Below, one piece after another: positions 1-13,010 of a stretch of 64,000 nt of DNA (position 1 is its first letter; each line of letters opens with the position of its first letter). This DNA is from Molossus alvarezi (lineage: Eukaryota; Chordata; Mammalia; Chiroptera; Molossidae), in assembly GCA_037176705.1 (NCBI GenBank), contig CM073907.1, positions 12,803,001-12,867,000 of the forward strand, given 5' to 3'. Position numbers and translations under genes: made by a program. The notes under the pieces are model-generated. The model was not told the DNA's origin, ran no database searches, and saw only the letters and a list, made by a program, of their open reading frames with translations.

Positions 1-483
1 CTTCCACATTTATGAAAACTGCCTGGAATAGCCTTGTCCTGGACAGGGCTCACGTTCCTTCCCTCAATCCCACTCTGTCGTAATGAAGTCCACTAAAACG
101 TTGAACCACTTCAGCTCTTGCGTGAAATCACACCTTGCCCGAAATGATCATGCACTTCAAATATCTTTAAATTTTCTGCCAGTTTTCTTCAAGCTACTTA
201 TGAAAAAGGGGAGAATATATCTTTCTTCACCATGAAATACAAGCCGACAACTGCAATAAAACACTGACATGATTCCTGTTTACAGCTGCTCACAGGTTCT
301 TCCTGGTCACTTTTTAAGAAATAATCTGACAAACACTATCTCTTTGTACACAGTGCCCCTTCTCTAACAGTCATGAAACTAAACAATCATTAAAGCTCAG
401 GTAGTAGGAGGCTTCTGAGAAACATAAGAATAAAATTGACACAATGTAAAGTTAGTCACAATATTTAATATTTTCATATTTAC
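1..483 (-). other. MTMR10 intron 6, partial
   Basis: Begins with donor gtaaat reading leftward from 483. The stretch is AT-rich and I see no exon, SINE or other recognisable element in it. Confidence 0.7.
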
Positions 484-574
484 CTGAATTGTGGTATTTT
501 TTCCCAACATATTCAAATGCAAAGAGTAGCTGGAGGTCTGTTGGCTGGGAATAATGAGCTATTGCAAGGCATAC
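484..574 (-). CDS. MTMR10: MTMR10 coding exon 6 (PH-GRAM, C-terminal part)
   Basis: The 91-nt exon has a tag acceptor (just above 574) and donor gtaaat (just below 484). It encodes VCLAIAHYSQPTDLQLLFAF and continues EYVGKKYHNS, ending one base into the next codon. It joins in frame to exon 5 (...ESAKK). The sequence is the end of the PH-GRAM fold of MTMR10, including the final helix. It is the last exon of the gene inside the window. Confidence 0.95.
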
Positions 575-1189
575 CTAGGAAAAATTCTACATTTAGAATT
601 TGATGTTAACACACTTGGTTAAATGAAATGTACAATAAGGCCTTGATTACTGGGAGCATCTTGGGGCAGTGACTACAGATACTCGTCCACATGTTTCCTG
701 TTGACCTAAGGTGTGAGCGATCCGTAAGGCAGGGGTCTCCTTCACTGTAGTGTCCCCAAGACACTGCCTGATCTCTGGTGAGTAGAGGGTAAGTAATCAG
801 CAAGTGCCGCTGAGCTGACCTGTCACAGGGAGGTCAGTGGACTCAGGTAAACGACACCTGAGAACTAAAGAAGCACTCTCCCAAGGCAGTGCTGCCCCCA
901 CTCCTGAAACAAAGAAAGAAGTTTCGTTTTTGGTGGACTGCAATACCTTAGAACCAACAAGGTGGAAGCTCAGTATACGGAATGAAAGTGTTAATGCTCA
1001 CACATCATGGATTAAAAAATGTAAACGTAACAGAAAATCTATAATCACAAGAAATAAAAATGAGCAAGAAACCCTAAAATACATGAGTGGCTCAAAGAGG
1101 TACATAAGAAACAAACAAACAAACAAACAAAAAACCCCAAAACCCGTGTTTAAGTAAAACTGTTTGAGACTACACCTGTGGTGGAACAG

Positions 1190-1340
1190 TGTGGGCTTTC
1201 ACATCAAACAGATGAAATCTTACACACTAACCAGCTCTAGTGAGCACTGGCCATGCAACCTGTGTGAAGTCAACTCATCTCTGAGCCTCAGTGTACACAT
1301 CTGCAAAATGATGACAACATCTGCAACTGTGGGAGGGGTT
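1190..1340 (+). mobile_element. MIR SINE fragment
   Basis: Contains the diverged MIR core and tail: AACTCATCTCTGAGCCTCAG followed by a 'catctgcaaaatgatgacaa' stretch, the usual MIR 3' sequence. It is old and boundaries are not sharp. Confidence 0.65.
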
Positions 1341-2510
1341 AATAACCCTAATGCATGCTGGGCCTCTGGAGGAGCTCCATTCATGAAATCTGGTTCTTTT
1401 TACTCTTCACTGCAGTTGGATAAAATGCCCTATGCTTACAAAGCCCTGGACTAGATGGTGGGAGAAAAACTCTTAAATGAGCAAGAAGAAAGAAATTCAA
1501 GACATACACAAGGAAAGAATAGGAGAAAACCTTATGAAAAGAGTAAATATCACTTAGAAGGAAAAGCATTAAGCCAGCATGATATACTTTTGCCAGTGAG
1601 CAAGCAAGAGAAGTTTCGTTAATTGTTAGTCTGGGGTAGGCTGATGTAAATTCTACTAACTGACATGCTGGTGTCAGCTTCCTGTTGGAAATATAACTAA
1701 AAAGCCTTCTACAGAATAAATGTTTCTTGTGTTACTAAAACACGTAACTAAGAAGACAAGTTAGTAGTAGTTGTAGTTTTCACGAACAGAAACCACAAAC
1801 TTCTCCAAACCTGCAGACCACCTCTATGTTGTCAATGCCCATGGGAGCCTTCGGCGGGAGTCCCACTAACAGGACTCAGGAGCTCTCTGTCTGCGTCCTG
1901 TCCCTAACCTGCTCAGTCTCCCTGAAGCTGCACCCTGAGACCGTCCCCACCACTTCCTGCTCCCCTGGGCACCGTGCTTAGTTTATAAGCTCCGTTGTGC
2001 TTTTCTCAAGTCTATTTTTCATTCTCGCCCCACTTCTCTGTACTACCACAGCCCTACATTCTTAAAAAAAATCCACGACACTTAATTCTCCAAAGACGAA
2101 ATTCTGACTAACAACTCCACTCTCTGGATGATCTCTGCGGTCCCAGAGAGCTCCGTAACAAATTCCATCTCCTTGATTCCTGACAAGCTGGCCCTCCTCT
2201 CCAGACACACCCTGCCCCTTCCCAACATCCCGTCTCCGCACATACTCTGACCTGGCCCCAGCGTCTTCTCTGCCACACTCTGCTCAGGAAGTCACTCCCC
2301 ACTGCTCAGCCCACCAGGCTTCCCTGAACCTGCCACCTCTGTTCAGCTCTCATTTCCTGACAGGCTTTCACACACCGAGCCAATTTCACAGCACATGGCA
2401 GAAACCCTCTGTTCTCTCTGTATAACAATAGCTCCAACATAAAGTGTTTCTTCAGTGAGCTGTGCTTGTGTAGCTGCACTTCCAAGGTAGTCACATAACA
2501 GTTATGAGTG

Positions 2511-2764
2511 TGGCCCTGGCCAGTTTGGTTCAGCGGTTAGAGCATCGGCCTGCGGTACAGAGACCCGGGTTCGGTTCCCGCTAAGGGCATGTACCTCGGT
2601 TGCAATTTGTCCCCGGCCCTGGTTGGTCGTGCAGGTGGCAGCCACTCAATGTGTCCCTTTCACGTCGATGTTTCTCTCTCTTCCTATCTCTCCCTCCCAC
2701 TCTATCTGAACAAAAAATGGAAAAACGTCCTCGGGTGAGGATAAAAACAAAACAAAACAAAAAC
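2511..2764 (+). mobile_element. Ves SINE with perfect target-site duplication
   Basis: Full-length bat Ves element: tRNA-like head (GGTTCAGCGGTTAGAGCATC), B-box region CGGGTTCGGTTCCCGC, CT-rich 3' part, AAAAC-repeat tail. It is flanked by the 11-bp direct repeat CAGTTATGAGT at 2499-2509 and 2765-2775, so the insertion is young and intact. Confidence 0.95.
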
Positions 2765-2839
2765 CAGTTATGAGTATCAATAAAAAGTAAGACATGGGGT
2801 TCTCTGTTTTCCTTCCCTCACTAAGTTCAGTTTCTCAAG

Positions 2840-3060
2840 GGTGGATGCCACATCTCTTCACTCAACAGTCAGTCACTGAGCCCTGGGGAAGCTGCAGGGA
2901 ACGGGACAGACACAAACCCACCCTCATGAAGCTTCCATTCCTGAGGGAGAGGCAGACAACAAACAAGAGAAATACGAAAACCAGAAGTGAGACCACTCTC
3001 AGTGCTAGGAGAATCCAGCAGGGGAAGGGAGATGAAGCACTCCAGTGAGGGAAGAAGGCA
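2840..3060 (+). mobile_element. L2-like LINE 3' fragment
   Basis: Resembles an old L2 3' end: 'ttcactcaacagtcagtcac' then a tract ending CCTCATGAAGCTTCCATTCC. Highly diverged; the family call is tentative. Confidence 0.4.
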
Positions 3061-4311
3061 GCAGGTTAGTAAGAGAGGTCTCCTCAGAGATCAGGAGACC
3101 TCTCTGTGCAGACCCGAGTGAAGCCCTGAAGTAGCTTTCTGAAGATGCAACCCAATTCCCTTTTATTTTTCACATTTAGACAAAATCAGTTACTAATATA
3201 ACAAGGAAAAGGTTCCAAGCCAATACTGCATCACTCTCTCTCTCAGACCTTTAGAAAGCAGTCCTTGGCCTTGTTTTTGCAAAAGTCACACGACACTGAT
3301 TACAGAATAGGTTTTCTATGGCCATACAACAAAAACTATCTTCTAGGCACAACCCAACGTGGCCTGTTTCTAAAAAGCCCTAAACACAGCACATCACATA
3401 TACAAGGGCCCGGAACCAGCGGCGTGTCTACTAGCACGGACACGTACAGAAGCCTGAGAAACACTGAAGCGGACCTCGGTGCGATCTCTTGCACAGTGGT
3501 GGATTTCGGGGGCAGGGGCACTGCTTGAACTAGCTGTTCGGTAGTGGGATTACAAATGTGCACGACTCGTTTCCATAGGACCTGAGTAAGGGGTCTCTGG
3601 GATCCCAGACAAAGGCACATACAACGTGAGTTATTGGGGCTGCGTTCATGTTGTTAGTCCAGGACATTCTGAGAAGAGAAAGCAAGCCAGAAGTCCTCTT
3701 CCTTGAGCTTTTCCATACACCTTTTTAAAAGCCTCTGTCCACATTCCTACTCCCATCACTACGTCTGGAAGACTTTAAAAAGTAGGTCTCACTTCTATAT
3801 AAAATTGTTCTAATTTTTTAACATACTCCCTTAAGCATCAAAATTTTTTAGGAAAACTCTATGTCTTTAAAAACTGCCTCTGAAATAGTTAATTTGCCCT
3901 GGCTATCAAAGGAAATGAAGAAAATCTTGGTATTAAAGACATAAAATATTTCACTGTAGGAAAAACCACCTAAACCACCTCGGAAGTGATTCTGGACCAG
4001 GCGGTGTTGTCTGGGCAGCAGCCAGACGCCCACGGCTGCTTCCCCTTGAGGACCAGCTGGAGGCGCAGCAGGAGTCAGAGCGCCCTGTCCTAGAAGAGAG
4101 CGAACTGGCTTCCTCTGCTCCTGTGGTCTACAGCCACCTAGAAACAAGCCTCAGACTCAGGGCGAAATGACAGTGCAGGGAAGGCCAACTGTCTTCTAAA
4201 CAGATGAGCTGAATTCTCACCTGTAGAAAGGATGCCTAGACAAGTGGCCCATAGCCAACGAATCAGAGAATAAATGGAGACAAAGGGCACATATTTCACT
4301 TGCCAACTTTA

Positions 4312-4343
4312 TGTGTGAGTGTGTGTGTGTGTATGTATATATG
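4312..4343. repeat. TG/TA microsatellite
   Basis: A run of TG dinucleotides passing into TATG/TA repeats within MTMR10 intron 5. Confidence 0.85.
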
Positions 4344-6925
4344 ATAAATATAAAGTGATATGTATATTACAAGTGATAAATCACTACAATTTTTTCTTTT
4401 ACCCTTCTTTGAGCAGAGGTCCTTCAAAAGGAAACGGTGGCTCAAAGTTGCTTTGAAGCTTGATGTCCAATTGTGCCCGTCGGGCTCCTTTTGGGGCCTT
4501 TCCCAAGGCCCTGATGCACTGTGACGGCCCAAGGGCCGTGCGGACAGAGGCTGGTGCTGCAGCAGCACGAGCCTTCCAGCCTTGTCGGAACACCGTCCCG
4601 CACACCGACTGCACTGTGGAGGGCTTGAGCGCAGCAGTTACCAAAATGTGAACCAATTTAGCATTTTGAGATTTCATATTTCAGACAGAAATAGAAATAC
4701 TCTCAGTATTTCAAAAGTAATCAATACTTGACCCACCAGAGAAGTCTGAACATGCATCTGGTCATTTTAAAACAATATATAAAATCAAAGCAGTCCCAGA
4801 GAAAACAGCACTCAAAGTTTCCAGGAGATAATCAATCTGTAGCTTCCCAACTTACCTAATTTTAGGTGAAACTTTCCCTTGAAATAAAAGTGAACTAGAA
4901 TTCTTGTTATTACTCATGAAAGAATTAAGCTCTGGCAGCGACATGTGACCCTCTGCGCTTGAAGACATGTAAATCAGGAAAAAATGGTTCTATTTATATA
5001 TTTTTTTCCTGCATGTCTCGCCTTATGACTATACAAAAGACAAAAAGAGTATTTCTTTTGGGTTTGCGGTAACATGCTTTTTCTATTTTAAGACAGTGGG
5101 GAAAAGATTTTGCCAGAAAATGGGTCTTGGGAAAGGGCACAAAAAGCTGGATTAGCTGTTTTGTGTGTTTAGTTCAATGACCCCTCCCCACTTACAAGCA
5201 GCACAACAGACAAGGGAACCCTGAGTCTCCAGAGCCCCGACTCTGTGTGTCATTCATCTGGCAACTGACCATTTATATGAGAACATCTTTGATGTTGCTA
5301 CTTTGTACTGTTACTTAATTTTCATTTGTTCATGGTTAATTTTCTCAACTGAACTCAGCACACTGTCTCAGACATCAAAATGACCGACAAGTAATCTAAA
5401 TGGCTCAAGAACCAAGCCAAGTAATTGTGATTTCCAATGACTGAAATGGTGTCATCTGAAAAATATAGCAGAGTGGAAGAGATGTAAACTTTCTGGAAGA
5501 ATATTGAGCTGCTGTATCAGGTTCTTTCTTTAAAAAATATTCTGTTCTAAGTCAGTCTCATCAGCCCTGAGCTGTCCGTATTCTTGACATTCTATACATT
5601 CTGAAGTCAGGGTTTTCATAAACAGATTCTTGATACTTTTAATTGATTAAATTACTAGCAGATATTTAAGTTCAAAATAGTAACTTGGCTAAAATACTTT
5701 ACATACAGTCTATTCCCTAATTAATTCTATAGTCTTTCTATATAAGAACGGGCATGTCAAATTAGTAAAATGCCCAAACCAGGAACTACAGAACCGAACA
5801 GCTGAAAAGGGCCTTCAGAGGGAACTAGTTGAATTTCCAATAATGCAGCCTGCCGAATGGTGGTTTTACAGACTCAACTCGAAAACGATCCCACCAACAC
5901 TCTGCTAGATAACTTAGTCCCAGTGGCCATGCATTTTCAGATGTTCATCTCATGCAGTCTTCCTGTGAAGAAACTGCTGGCTCTAGTTCTAAAAATAAGG
6001 CCCCCACCTCCTGACCAAGGTAGAGGCAGGCAGCTGCCTGGAGATCACTTTGACATCCTCCTTTTGATACCAACAGAAACTGCTGCAGTGAGTCTAGTGC
6101 TCATGGAAAACACACCCCCAGTTTTTGGTGATGCCAAGCTGCCACACTGCCGAGAAAGCACTTAGGCTCCACTGGGACTGTCCCTCCAGCCTCCAGACAC
6201 AGAAGCGAGCTTCTCTGAGGAACTCCACTACTATTCTCTGCGTCTGCTGCGCTCCAGGCAGGACCAGGAGGCCCGGGGTCCACCGGCTCCACTCCTCCCA
6301 AAGCCACAACGCGGAGTCAAAGTGAGGACGTCTGCCCTTGACTCTGACTCCATGAACAGGCACGTTCCCCAGAAGGCAGGGGAAAACAAACCAATTAAGA
6401 ATTCCCTGGCTTTTAGCTGCCCCTAAGGACTGTCACTCAGATTAATCCACTAAGGTTTCTTTAAAGCATTAATATTCATTAGGCCCCTCCCAGTACTATA
6501 CATTTGCCTGGCTCAATGTAACGAGGTCTAACTTTTAGTTAGCTGATCACGTTCTGAGGTACTGAATTATAAGTCTTACCAAACCTCAATGACAAGACAC
6601 CTCCAACTTTTCCATCTTTTTTTAAAAAAAAAAAGCCAGCCAGTAATTGTCTTATGTAAAAGATACACTAATCTCCACATGATACTTTTTAATACTTTAG
6701 GAGCTGATTAAAAAAAAGTATATAGAATCTTTTAAAGCAGCCATAAACTAATCCAAGGAAATAGTTTTATTAACATCCTTGGCTTTGACCTTACTTAAAG
6801 AGATATTTGATTACTTCCCCTTAAAAAAAACCCTGAGCAACTGAGAAACTTCCATATAGAACTGAAATTGGTAAGTATAATGCAAAACTCAGAACCTGAT
6901 AAAGCTTAACCAAAGAAAGGATTAC

Positions 6926-7068
6926 CTTTTTGGCACTTTCAGGACCTGATTCATCAAAGCGAAATCGGACAATTCTGAAATCTTTACAGTAAATGATTAG
7001 CTCAGTTGGATTAAACTTCAGTTTCTGGTTGGGGCCTAGGACTTTCTGCTTCCTCTTGTGGTCATTTA
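6926..7068 (-). CDS. MTMR10: MTMR10 coding exon 5 (PH-GRAM core)
   Basis: The 143-nt exon has acceptor ttag and donor gtaatc. It completes V and reads NDHKRKQKVLGPNQKLKFNP, then TELIIYCKDFRIVRFRFDES, then GPESAKK. The strand pattern of alternating hydrophobic residues (ELIIYCKDFRIVRFRF) is the signature PH-GRAM beta-sheet of MTMR10/11/12. Frame is continuous with exons 4 and 6. Confidence 0.97.
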
Positions 7069-7395
7069 CTAAAAAAGAAAAGAAAAAAAAAGAAAAAAAT
7101 TAACATGTGAAAAAATTCTTTATTGTTACTCACTCCTTAAGACCTTAACAAGTTCTGAGTAATACCCACTGGAAGGCCCCCCACCACTTGAGCGTCGCTC
7201 CCCTGGCCTCTCACATTCATTTGTCTGGTGCCTAGAACTTCCGGGGATGGATTTTAACTTCGCTTTTGAAGACACTTCAAATGATTCTTTGCATACCACA
7301 TGCCACCATCCAGATACATTTTATGATTAAAATTTTAACTTAAATGAGAACGAATACTAGAAAATATAAAAAGGTATATATTCTATAGCTCCATT

Positions 7396-7588
7396 TTATT
7401 TTTAATGTTTTTATTGATTTTTTTAAAGAGAGAGGAAGGGAGAAATAGAAACATCAATCGGCTGCCTCCTACACGCCCCCTACTAAGGACTGGGCAGCAA
7501 CCCACGCATGTGCCCTGATCAGGAATTGAACTGGGACCTCTCAGTACTTGGAATGATGCTCAATCCACTGAGCCACACTGGCTGGGCT
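7396..7588 (-). mobile_element. Ves-type SINE (older CACTGG head variant)
   Basis: Reads on the minus strand from GCCCAGCCAGTGTGGCTCAG through a CT-rich part to a T-rich plus-strand end. It is diverged, with no clear duplication. It precedes another Ves by only about 25 bp. Confidence 0.8.
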
Positions 7589-7613
7589 ATAGCTCCATTT
7601 AAAAATAATATCT

Positions 7614-7870
7614 TGCCCTGGTCAATTTTTCTCAGTGGTTAGAGCGTTGGCCTGCAGTCCAGAGAGACCTGGGGTTCGGTTCCCGCTAAGGGCATGTACC
7701 TTGGTTGCATTTTGTCCCTGGCCCTGGTTGGGTCGTACAGGAGGCAGCCACTCGATGTGTCCCTTTCACGTCGATGTCTCTCTCTCTGTCTCTCTCTGCC
7801 TCTCTCTCCCTCCCACTCTATCTGAACAAAAAAATGGAAAAATGTCTTCAGGTGAGGATTAAAAAAAAAA
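7614..7870 (+). mobile_element. Ves SINE
   Basis: Head GCCCTGGTCAATTTTTCTCA, B-box GGGTTCGGTTCCCGC, CT-rich 3' part, A-tail. Short flanking repeat TATCTTG on both sides. Confidence 0.9.
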
Positions 7871-7931
7871 GGTATCTTGACCTCTGTCTTTCATTAATGT
7901 TCCTGGGACTCAAAAAAACGAGGAAAAGAAC

Positions 7932-8150
7932 CTGGCCGATGTGGCTCAGTGGTTGAGTGTCAACCCTGCACCAAGAGCTCGCCAGTTCGATTCCCAGTCA
8001 GGGAACATGCCCAGGTTGTGGGCCAGATTCCCAGTGGGAGGTATGCAGGAGGCGGCCAATCGATGTTCTCTCTCATCAATGTTTCTATCTCTCTCTTCCT
8101 CTCTCTCTAAAAATCAATAATAAAGAAAAAAAATTTTTTTTAAAAAGGGA
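7932..8150 (+). mobile_element. Ves-type SINE, GTTGAGTGTCAACCC subfamily
   Basis: Head CTGGCCGATGTGGCTCAGTG, B-box GTTCGATTCCCAGTCAGG, 'ggttgtgggcc' middle, then 'tcatcaatgtttctatc' and an A-tail. It represents a second Ves subfamily in the window. Confidence 0.88.
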
Positions 8151-8245
8151 AAACAACCCTTTTCCAACACAAGTATCTGAGTATCTTTAAGCAATTCTTC
8201 CAGGGCAGAATCAGCTTTATGGACTAAGTAAAGAATAACATATAC

Positions 8246-8318
8246 CTGTGACGATTTGATCAATACAGGTTAAAGGGACATCATGTTCACCAAGAAGAAG
8301 GTTTCTGTAATGGAATTT
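8246..8318 (-). CDS. MTMR10: MTMR10 coding exon 4
   Basis: The 73-nt exon has acceptor ttcag and donor gtatat. It encodes KFHYRNLLLGEHDVPLTCID then QIVT plus one base. It lies in the PH-GRAM domain, in frame with exon 3 (121-bp intron between them) and exon 5. Confidence 0.96.
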
Positions 8319-8439
8319 CTGAAATAAAAAGTTATGGTCACGTTAATTCTTTTCCCAATAACCTTGCAATGGTCATATAAGCCTTAACTTATTTTTAGGG
8401 TCAAAGCCTTGACACAAACAGCACACAGATGGAGCGTAC

Positions 8440-8576
8440 CTGTAATGGCATTGGGTCGTCCGTGATAAAGGAAATTTTGAAGTTACTGCATATCAGTTTT
8501 CCCCACAAATCGTACTGACTTGTGTCCGTGGCAATGCATTTTCTCACAAAACTGACTTCATTTACAACAATTTCTC
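8440..8576 (-). CDS. MTMR10: MTMR10 coding exon 3
   Basis: The 137-nt exon begins after an A-rich acceptor (taaag) and ends at donor gtacgc. It encodes EIVVNEVSFVRKCIATDTSQ, then YDLWGKLICSNFKISFITDD, then PMPLQ. This is the start of the PH-GRAM sheet. The polypyrimidine tract is mostly a T run broken by AAA just before the AG, which is unusual, but the frame leaves no other choice. Confidence 0.95.
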
Positions 8577-8644
8577 CTTTAAAAAAAGAAAAACATCACA
8601 GCGTGAGCTACAACTACACTATGATGTGACCTAGAAGGACCGTT

Positions 8645-8820
8645 TCATCATGGTGACAGTAATAAGAACAGTGAGCACCTTCACCCTCACGACACTAAGT
8701 GTCAACAAGACTTTTTGCTCCACTTACAAGACATCAAAACTGAGGCACAATGAGCTCAGAGGCCTGAGACGGCTCAACCAGAAAAGCTGAACCCAGGTCT
8801 GCACTCTTGGCCCCTGCTTA
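8645..8820 (+). mobile_element. MIR SINE fragment
   Basis: Shows the MIR order: 'gtgagcacc', a short degenerate middle, 'aaactgaggcacaatgag', then 'aacccaggtctg'. An ancient SINE. Confidence 0.65.
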
Positions 8821-9192
8821 TTAAAAGGCATTCTGAAGAAATAAACCATACCCTCCCCTTCAGAGTATTATTTGATGGAATCGTTCTATTTTATTAACAC
8901 ACTAGATCTCTCAAACCAATGTCTTTGATTTATTTTGTAAGAAATGAGAAAAAGAGTTCAGCTTTAACCTTAAAATTAATAATTCAATCTATTTAAGTAT
9001 ACTCCATAAATTCAAATTGAGTTTCCCTCTGTAATCAAATAACAACTTGGTAATAAAACTTTAAAATATAGTTTTAGAGTTAAAAGAGAAGATTAAAGAA
9101 TAAAAACAAGAAATCAAAATAAAAATTTAAATTATGCTTTGAAAAGAATAATTTTCCATCATTTATTTAACGCTTAGTTATCATTAATTCTT

Positions 9193-9460
9193 TTTTTTAT
9201 CCTCACCCGAGGACATTTTTGCATTTATCTTCAGATAGAGCGCGAGGGAGAGAGGAAGGAAGAGAGAGAGAGAGAAACATCGACGAGAGAGAGAAACACT
9301 GACGTGAGAGACATATCAATTGGCTGCCTGCCACCCACACAACCCCAACTGGGGCCAGGGACAAACTGCAACCAAGGTACATGCCCTTAGCGGGAACCGA
9401 CCCCGGATCTCTCTGGTCGGCGGGCCGATGCTCTAACCACTGAATCAAATCAGCCAGGGC
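9193..9460 (-). mobile_element. Ves SINE with 17-bp duplication
   Basis: Full Ves on the minus strand. It is flanked by AGTTATCATTAATTCTT at 9176-9192 and 9461-9477, a perfect 17-bp duplication. Confidence 0.95.
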
Positions 9461-9519
9461 AGTTATCATTAATTCTTAATCTCAAATTCTAAAACTCCAC
9501 CCGACCCAGAGACATTTTT

Positions 9520-9781
9520 GTTTTTTTTGTTTTTGTTTTTTTAATCCTCACTCGAGGACACTCCTCTATTTTTTTATTCAGCTAGAGTAGGAGGGAGAGG
9601 AAGGAGAGAGAGAGAGAAACATTGACATGAAAGGGACACATCGAGTGGCTGCCACCCGCACAACCGACCAGGGCCGGGGACAAACTGCAACCAAGGTACG
9701 CGCCCTTAGTGGGAACCGAACCCGGGTCTCTCAGGACCGCAGGCCGACGCTCTAACCGCTGAGCCAAACCGGCCAGGGCCA
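9520..9781 (-). mobile_element. Ves SINE with 12-bp duplication
   Basis: Full Ves on the minus strand with T-rich plus-strand tail. Flanked by AGAGACATTTTT at 9508-9519 and 9782-9793. Confidence 0.95.
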
Positions 9782-12700
9782 AGAGACATTTTTAAGCAAT
9801 CCGCCTCCGGGATCAATGACAGCAAAGTTAGGGTGCTGATCTACTTTGTCTATTTCTATCAGTATAAAACCCTTTAACAGGAATAGACAGAACCTGCTTC
9901 CTCACAAGCCCCAAACACTGACCACTTCACGAAGATTCCAGTTATACTCTCCAAACAATTCTCTCTGTGACTCAGTGATACACAGCATGGAGATGCTGGA
10001 CAAAGGGCTGATTCATGTCCTGGGAGGGACAGAGCCAGAGAGTGAGAGATGTCATCACGCTATTCAGATTGGTGCACAATTTAAAACTTATGAATTGTTG
10101 ATTTCTGGAATGTCCCATGTAGCATTTTCAGACTGGCTGAAAGTTACGCAGGTGAAATGCAGATTGGGGGGTACTGCTGTACAGAGAAACAGTGCAGAGG
10201 TCAGCAAGGTGGAGCACTAGCAAATCACAGAGGTTGAAGAGTTTGAATCTGGTCCTGTCTAAGCAGGATTTTACTCATGGAGGCTCCTGAACAGTTTCTG
10301 AGCAGGAGCTGCAAGGCACAGACTGACGGTGAGGAGAAAGGAGGGAGGAAGCAAATGCTGACCCAGCCAGGGCAGCAGCAGCCCAGGGAGCGGAGAGCTC
10401 CACCCAGGCAGTCCGAGGTGAGGCACAAGCCAATGCTAAGATTGCAGTCGGGTGCACCGTTCATGGTTCCGAGCCCTTTGCTCTGTCTGAAGCAATGTGC
10501 CTATGAATCAAAATACTACGCAAGTCAGTCTACAATCACCTCTAAAGCCTATCTACAAAAGGTATTACACAACATAAAACATCTGAAAGAGAAAGTCTTT
10601 ACCTAAGGGACACATAATCCAATTGAGGAAACAAGACAGGCAATGAGGCAGAAAACAAGAGCAGTACATAAAAAATTGTCCACACATGTAATAAACGTGT
10701 AAAAATCACACAAGACTTCCATCCAATAATGGCCATTTTCATTCTCCAGCTGGCCCCGTGGCTGTGTGCTGTTCTGATCTGACTACAAAAGACTCTGACA
10801 ATCCTCGCATTCATTATCAATCGAATAGTGAACCTCAGTCATGAACATGCTGTGGGCACAGCAGATGGGAAGAGGGGAGAGCAGAGCTGCCACACGGCCG
10901 AGCACAGGGACTGAGGCCTGGCAGGCACTCAAGATGCAGAGCAGGAGTCCTTTCCGGACCTGCCTCCCCCTCCCCCAGATCTGGCTTCGGTGACCTTCCT
11001 CTAAGCCCTTACCACCTCTGCCTTCCTGTACTGAGCACTGCCCCAGTAAACTGAAACTGTCTAGGGCAGGATCCTATCTTTTCCAGCTTTTAACTCGTCT
11101 GCCATAAGCATGGACCTCACGCTGGGTACCTGCTGAACAATTACCTCGCTGTCAGCCATAGCATTTCAGGACCTCCTCCCTCTGCCCCCTCATGGAGCCT
11201 TGAAGATCAGGTCCCAGAGTCAGCAGAGAGGTCACCAAGCCCCACTCCCTGCAGATCCCACCTCCTCACGACAAAGCAGCTGGCACTCCACCAGCCTCTG
11301 CTTCAGCACGAATAGCAACAGGAAGCTCTCTGCCTCCCAAGACATTCCACTTCTGAAATGGTTTGAAGGCTGCTCCTCAAGCTGGGCAAACTCTGCCACC
11401 GCTGGGAAAGGACAGAGCTCTTTTGACCTAACTGGAGAACTCCTCGGCTGACCCCAAGCCACTGTGTCCAGTTCCAAGCACAAATCTACACCCAAATGTC
11501 ACCTGTGCAGCCAGGCAGGCCCTCCTGCTTAGTGCTTAAAGGCACAGCCTGGGAGAGGGGCTCAGAACTCCGGTCCTGCCCTTGCTAGTGGGGCGATATA
11601 TCAGTTACAGATCTTAGCTGAAAACATCAGATATAGGCCCGGAACTAGCTTAGTAAACAGCAGCAGTCTGTGGCTTTTGCGTTAGCTGGACTTCAAGACA
11701 GTGGGGCCCTCCCCTGGTGTTTCCTTCTGCCTCTCAGGACAGGGCTTCGCTCTTCTGCACAGATTCTTTGGAACTGTCATCGTGTGCAGCATCACCATCA
11801 AGGTAGCACTTAGCACCAACCTAAGATGACCCTGTGGCACACTGGCAGACTGGGGTGGTCACGCCAGGACACAAGGCTGGATGAAGATGAAGACCCGCTC
11901 GTTAAAAGACGGTGGGCGAATTTTTCAGGGGACAGCGGAGACTCCTCCCAGGCTGACAGAAAAACTGATGCTAAATCGTACCTAAAATATTATAATAATT
12001 TAATTGAGTGATTTCCAGTTCAGATTCCACAAATCAGGTAAACTACAAAAATTATTCAGGGAACCAACAGATTTCTTAACTTTTTATTTTGCTAACTTAA
12101 AAACTTTTTTTTTAAAAGCCACAGCTACTATTACCATCATTTAACAAAAAAAAAAAACCTACCTGCACTAAAGTTGAACGGCATAATCTCGGAATACGGC
12201 ACAATCCTTCAAATCAGATCCATTTACCTTTATGAAAAAAAAGTTGCATTTTTCTTAATTTTCTCCATCTGACCTAGGGCTGGCAAAGACCTCAACCAGA
12301 TCTGAGGCCAGCCAGGCCCTGGTAGGAACTGGGAACACAGGTCTGGGTCTTCCCCCGTCACAGGCAGCGTGGAGCTGTCCCCGGCCCCGCTGAGGACCCA
12401 GGCCCACCGCTCTCCTAGCACTTCCCCGTCCAGCTCCAGGCCAGGCACCAGTCTGGCCCACATGCTCACTGAACTGATCTAGCACCTAAAACAAAAAAAC
12501 AGCAGTCTGGCAGTAGCTGATCTTATCATGCTGCACATACACCCTCCAGTTCATCCTCTCCCTACTTTCTAAAGGACTGGGGTGATACATGTATCATACA
12601 GTCATTACAAGAATGAGATTCATGTGATGACGGAAAGATGAAGAGAAAGCCTAGGCAAAGCGAACAGCTTCACTGGGCCCTGTATTTCAATTCTAGGCGC

Positions 12701-12789
12701 AGATATAACTTTCTTGAAAAGTGTGGCTCCGGAAAAGGGCAGAGACGGCGTGAAACACAGTCTTCCTCTTCCTGCTCAATCGGAAGTGG

Positions 12790-12842
12790 TGTGCGTGCGT
12801 GCGTGTGTGCATGGGTGTGTGTGTGTGTGTGTGTGTGTGTGC
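12790..12842. repeat. GT microsatellite
   Basis: Starts as GTGC/GTGCGT repeats and passes into about eleven pure GT units. In MTMR10 intron 2. Confidence 0.95.
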
Positions 12843-12869
12843 ATGGCCATGCAGCAATTTGAGCAGGCG

Positions 12870-13010
12870 GTCTGAGGGGTTCTTTCACTCAGCCATTCAC
12901 TCAATCAACATATCAGTGCAGACTGTGCTAGACACCAGAGCCACAAAGTGCAATCGATACAATCTCCATCTTAAGGAGCTTCATGAACCAAGCAAGTTGA
13001 CAATCAGTAG
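12870..13010 (+). mobile_element. L2-like LINE 3' fragment
   Basis: 'attcactcaatcaacatatc' followed by 'gctagacaccagagccac' and 'ttaaggagcttcatg' follows the order of the L2 3' consensus. Diverged and tentative. Confidence 0.45.

Larger units (their letters stand above)
575..6925 (-). other. MTMR10 intron 5
   Basis: A 6.35-kb intron between exons 6 and 5. It holds a MIR-like stretch, one Ves SINE with a perfect target-site duplication, an L2-like fragment and a TG/TA microsatellite, each listed separately. At 1087-1111 there is a short (AAAC)n run. I see no exon-like or conserved element in the remaining sequence, including 3.1-4.3 kb and 4.4-6.9 kb. Confidence 0.7.
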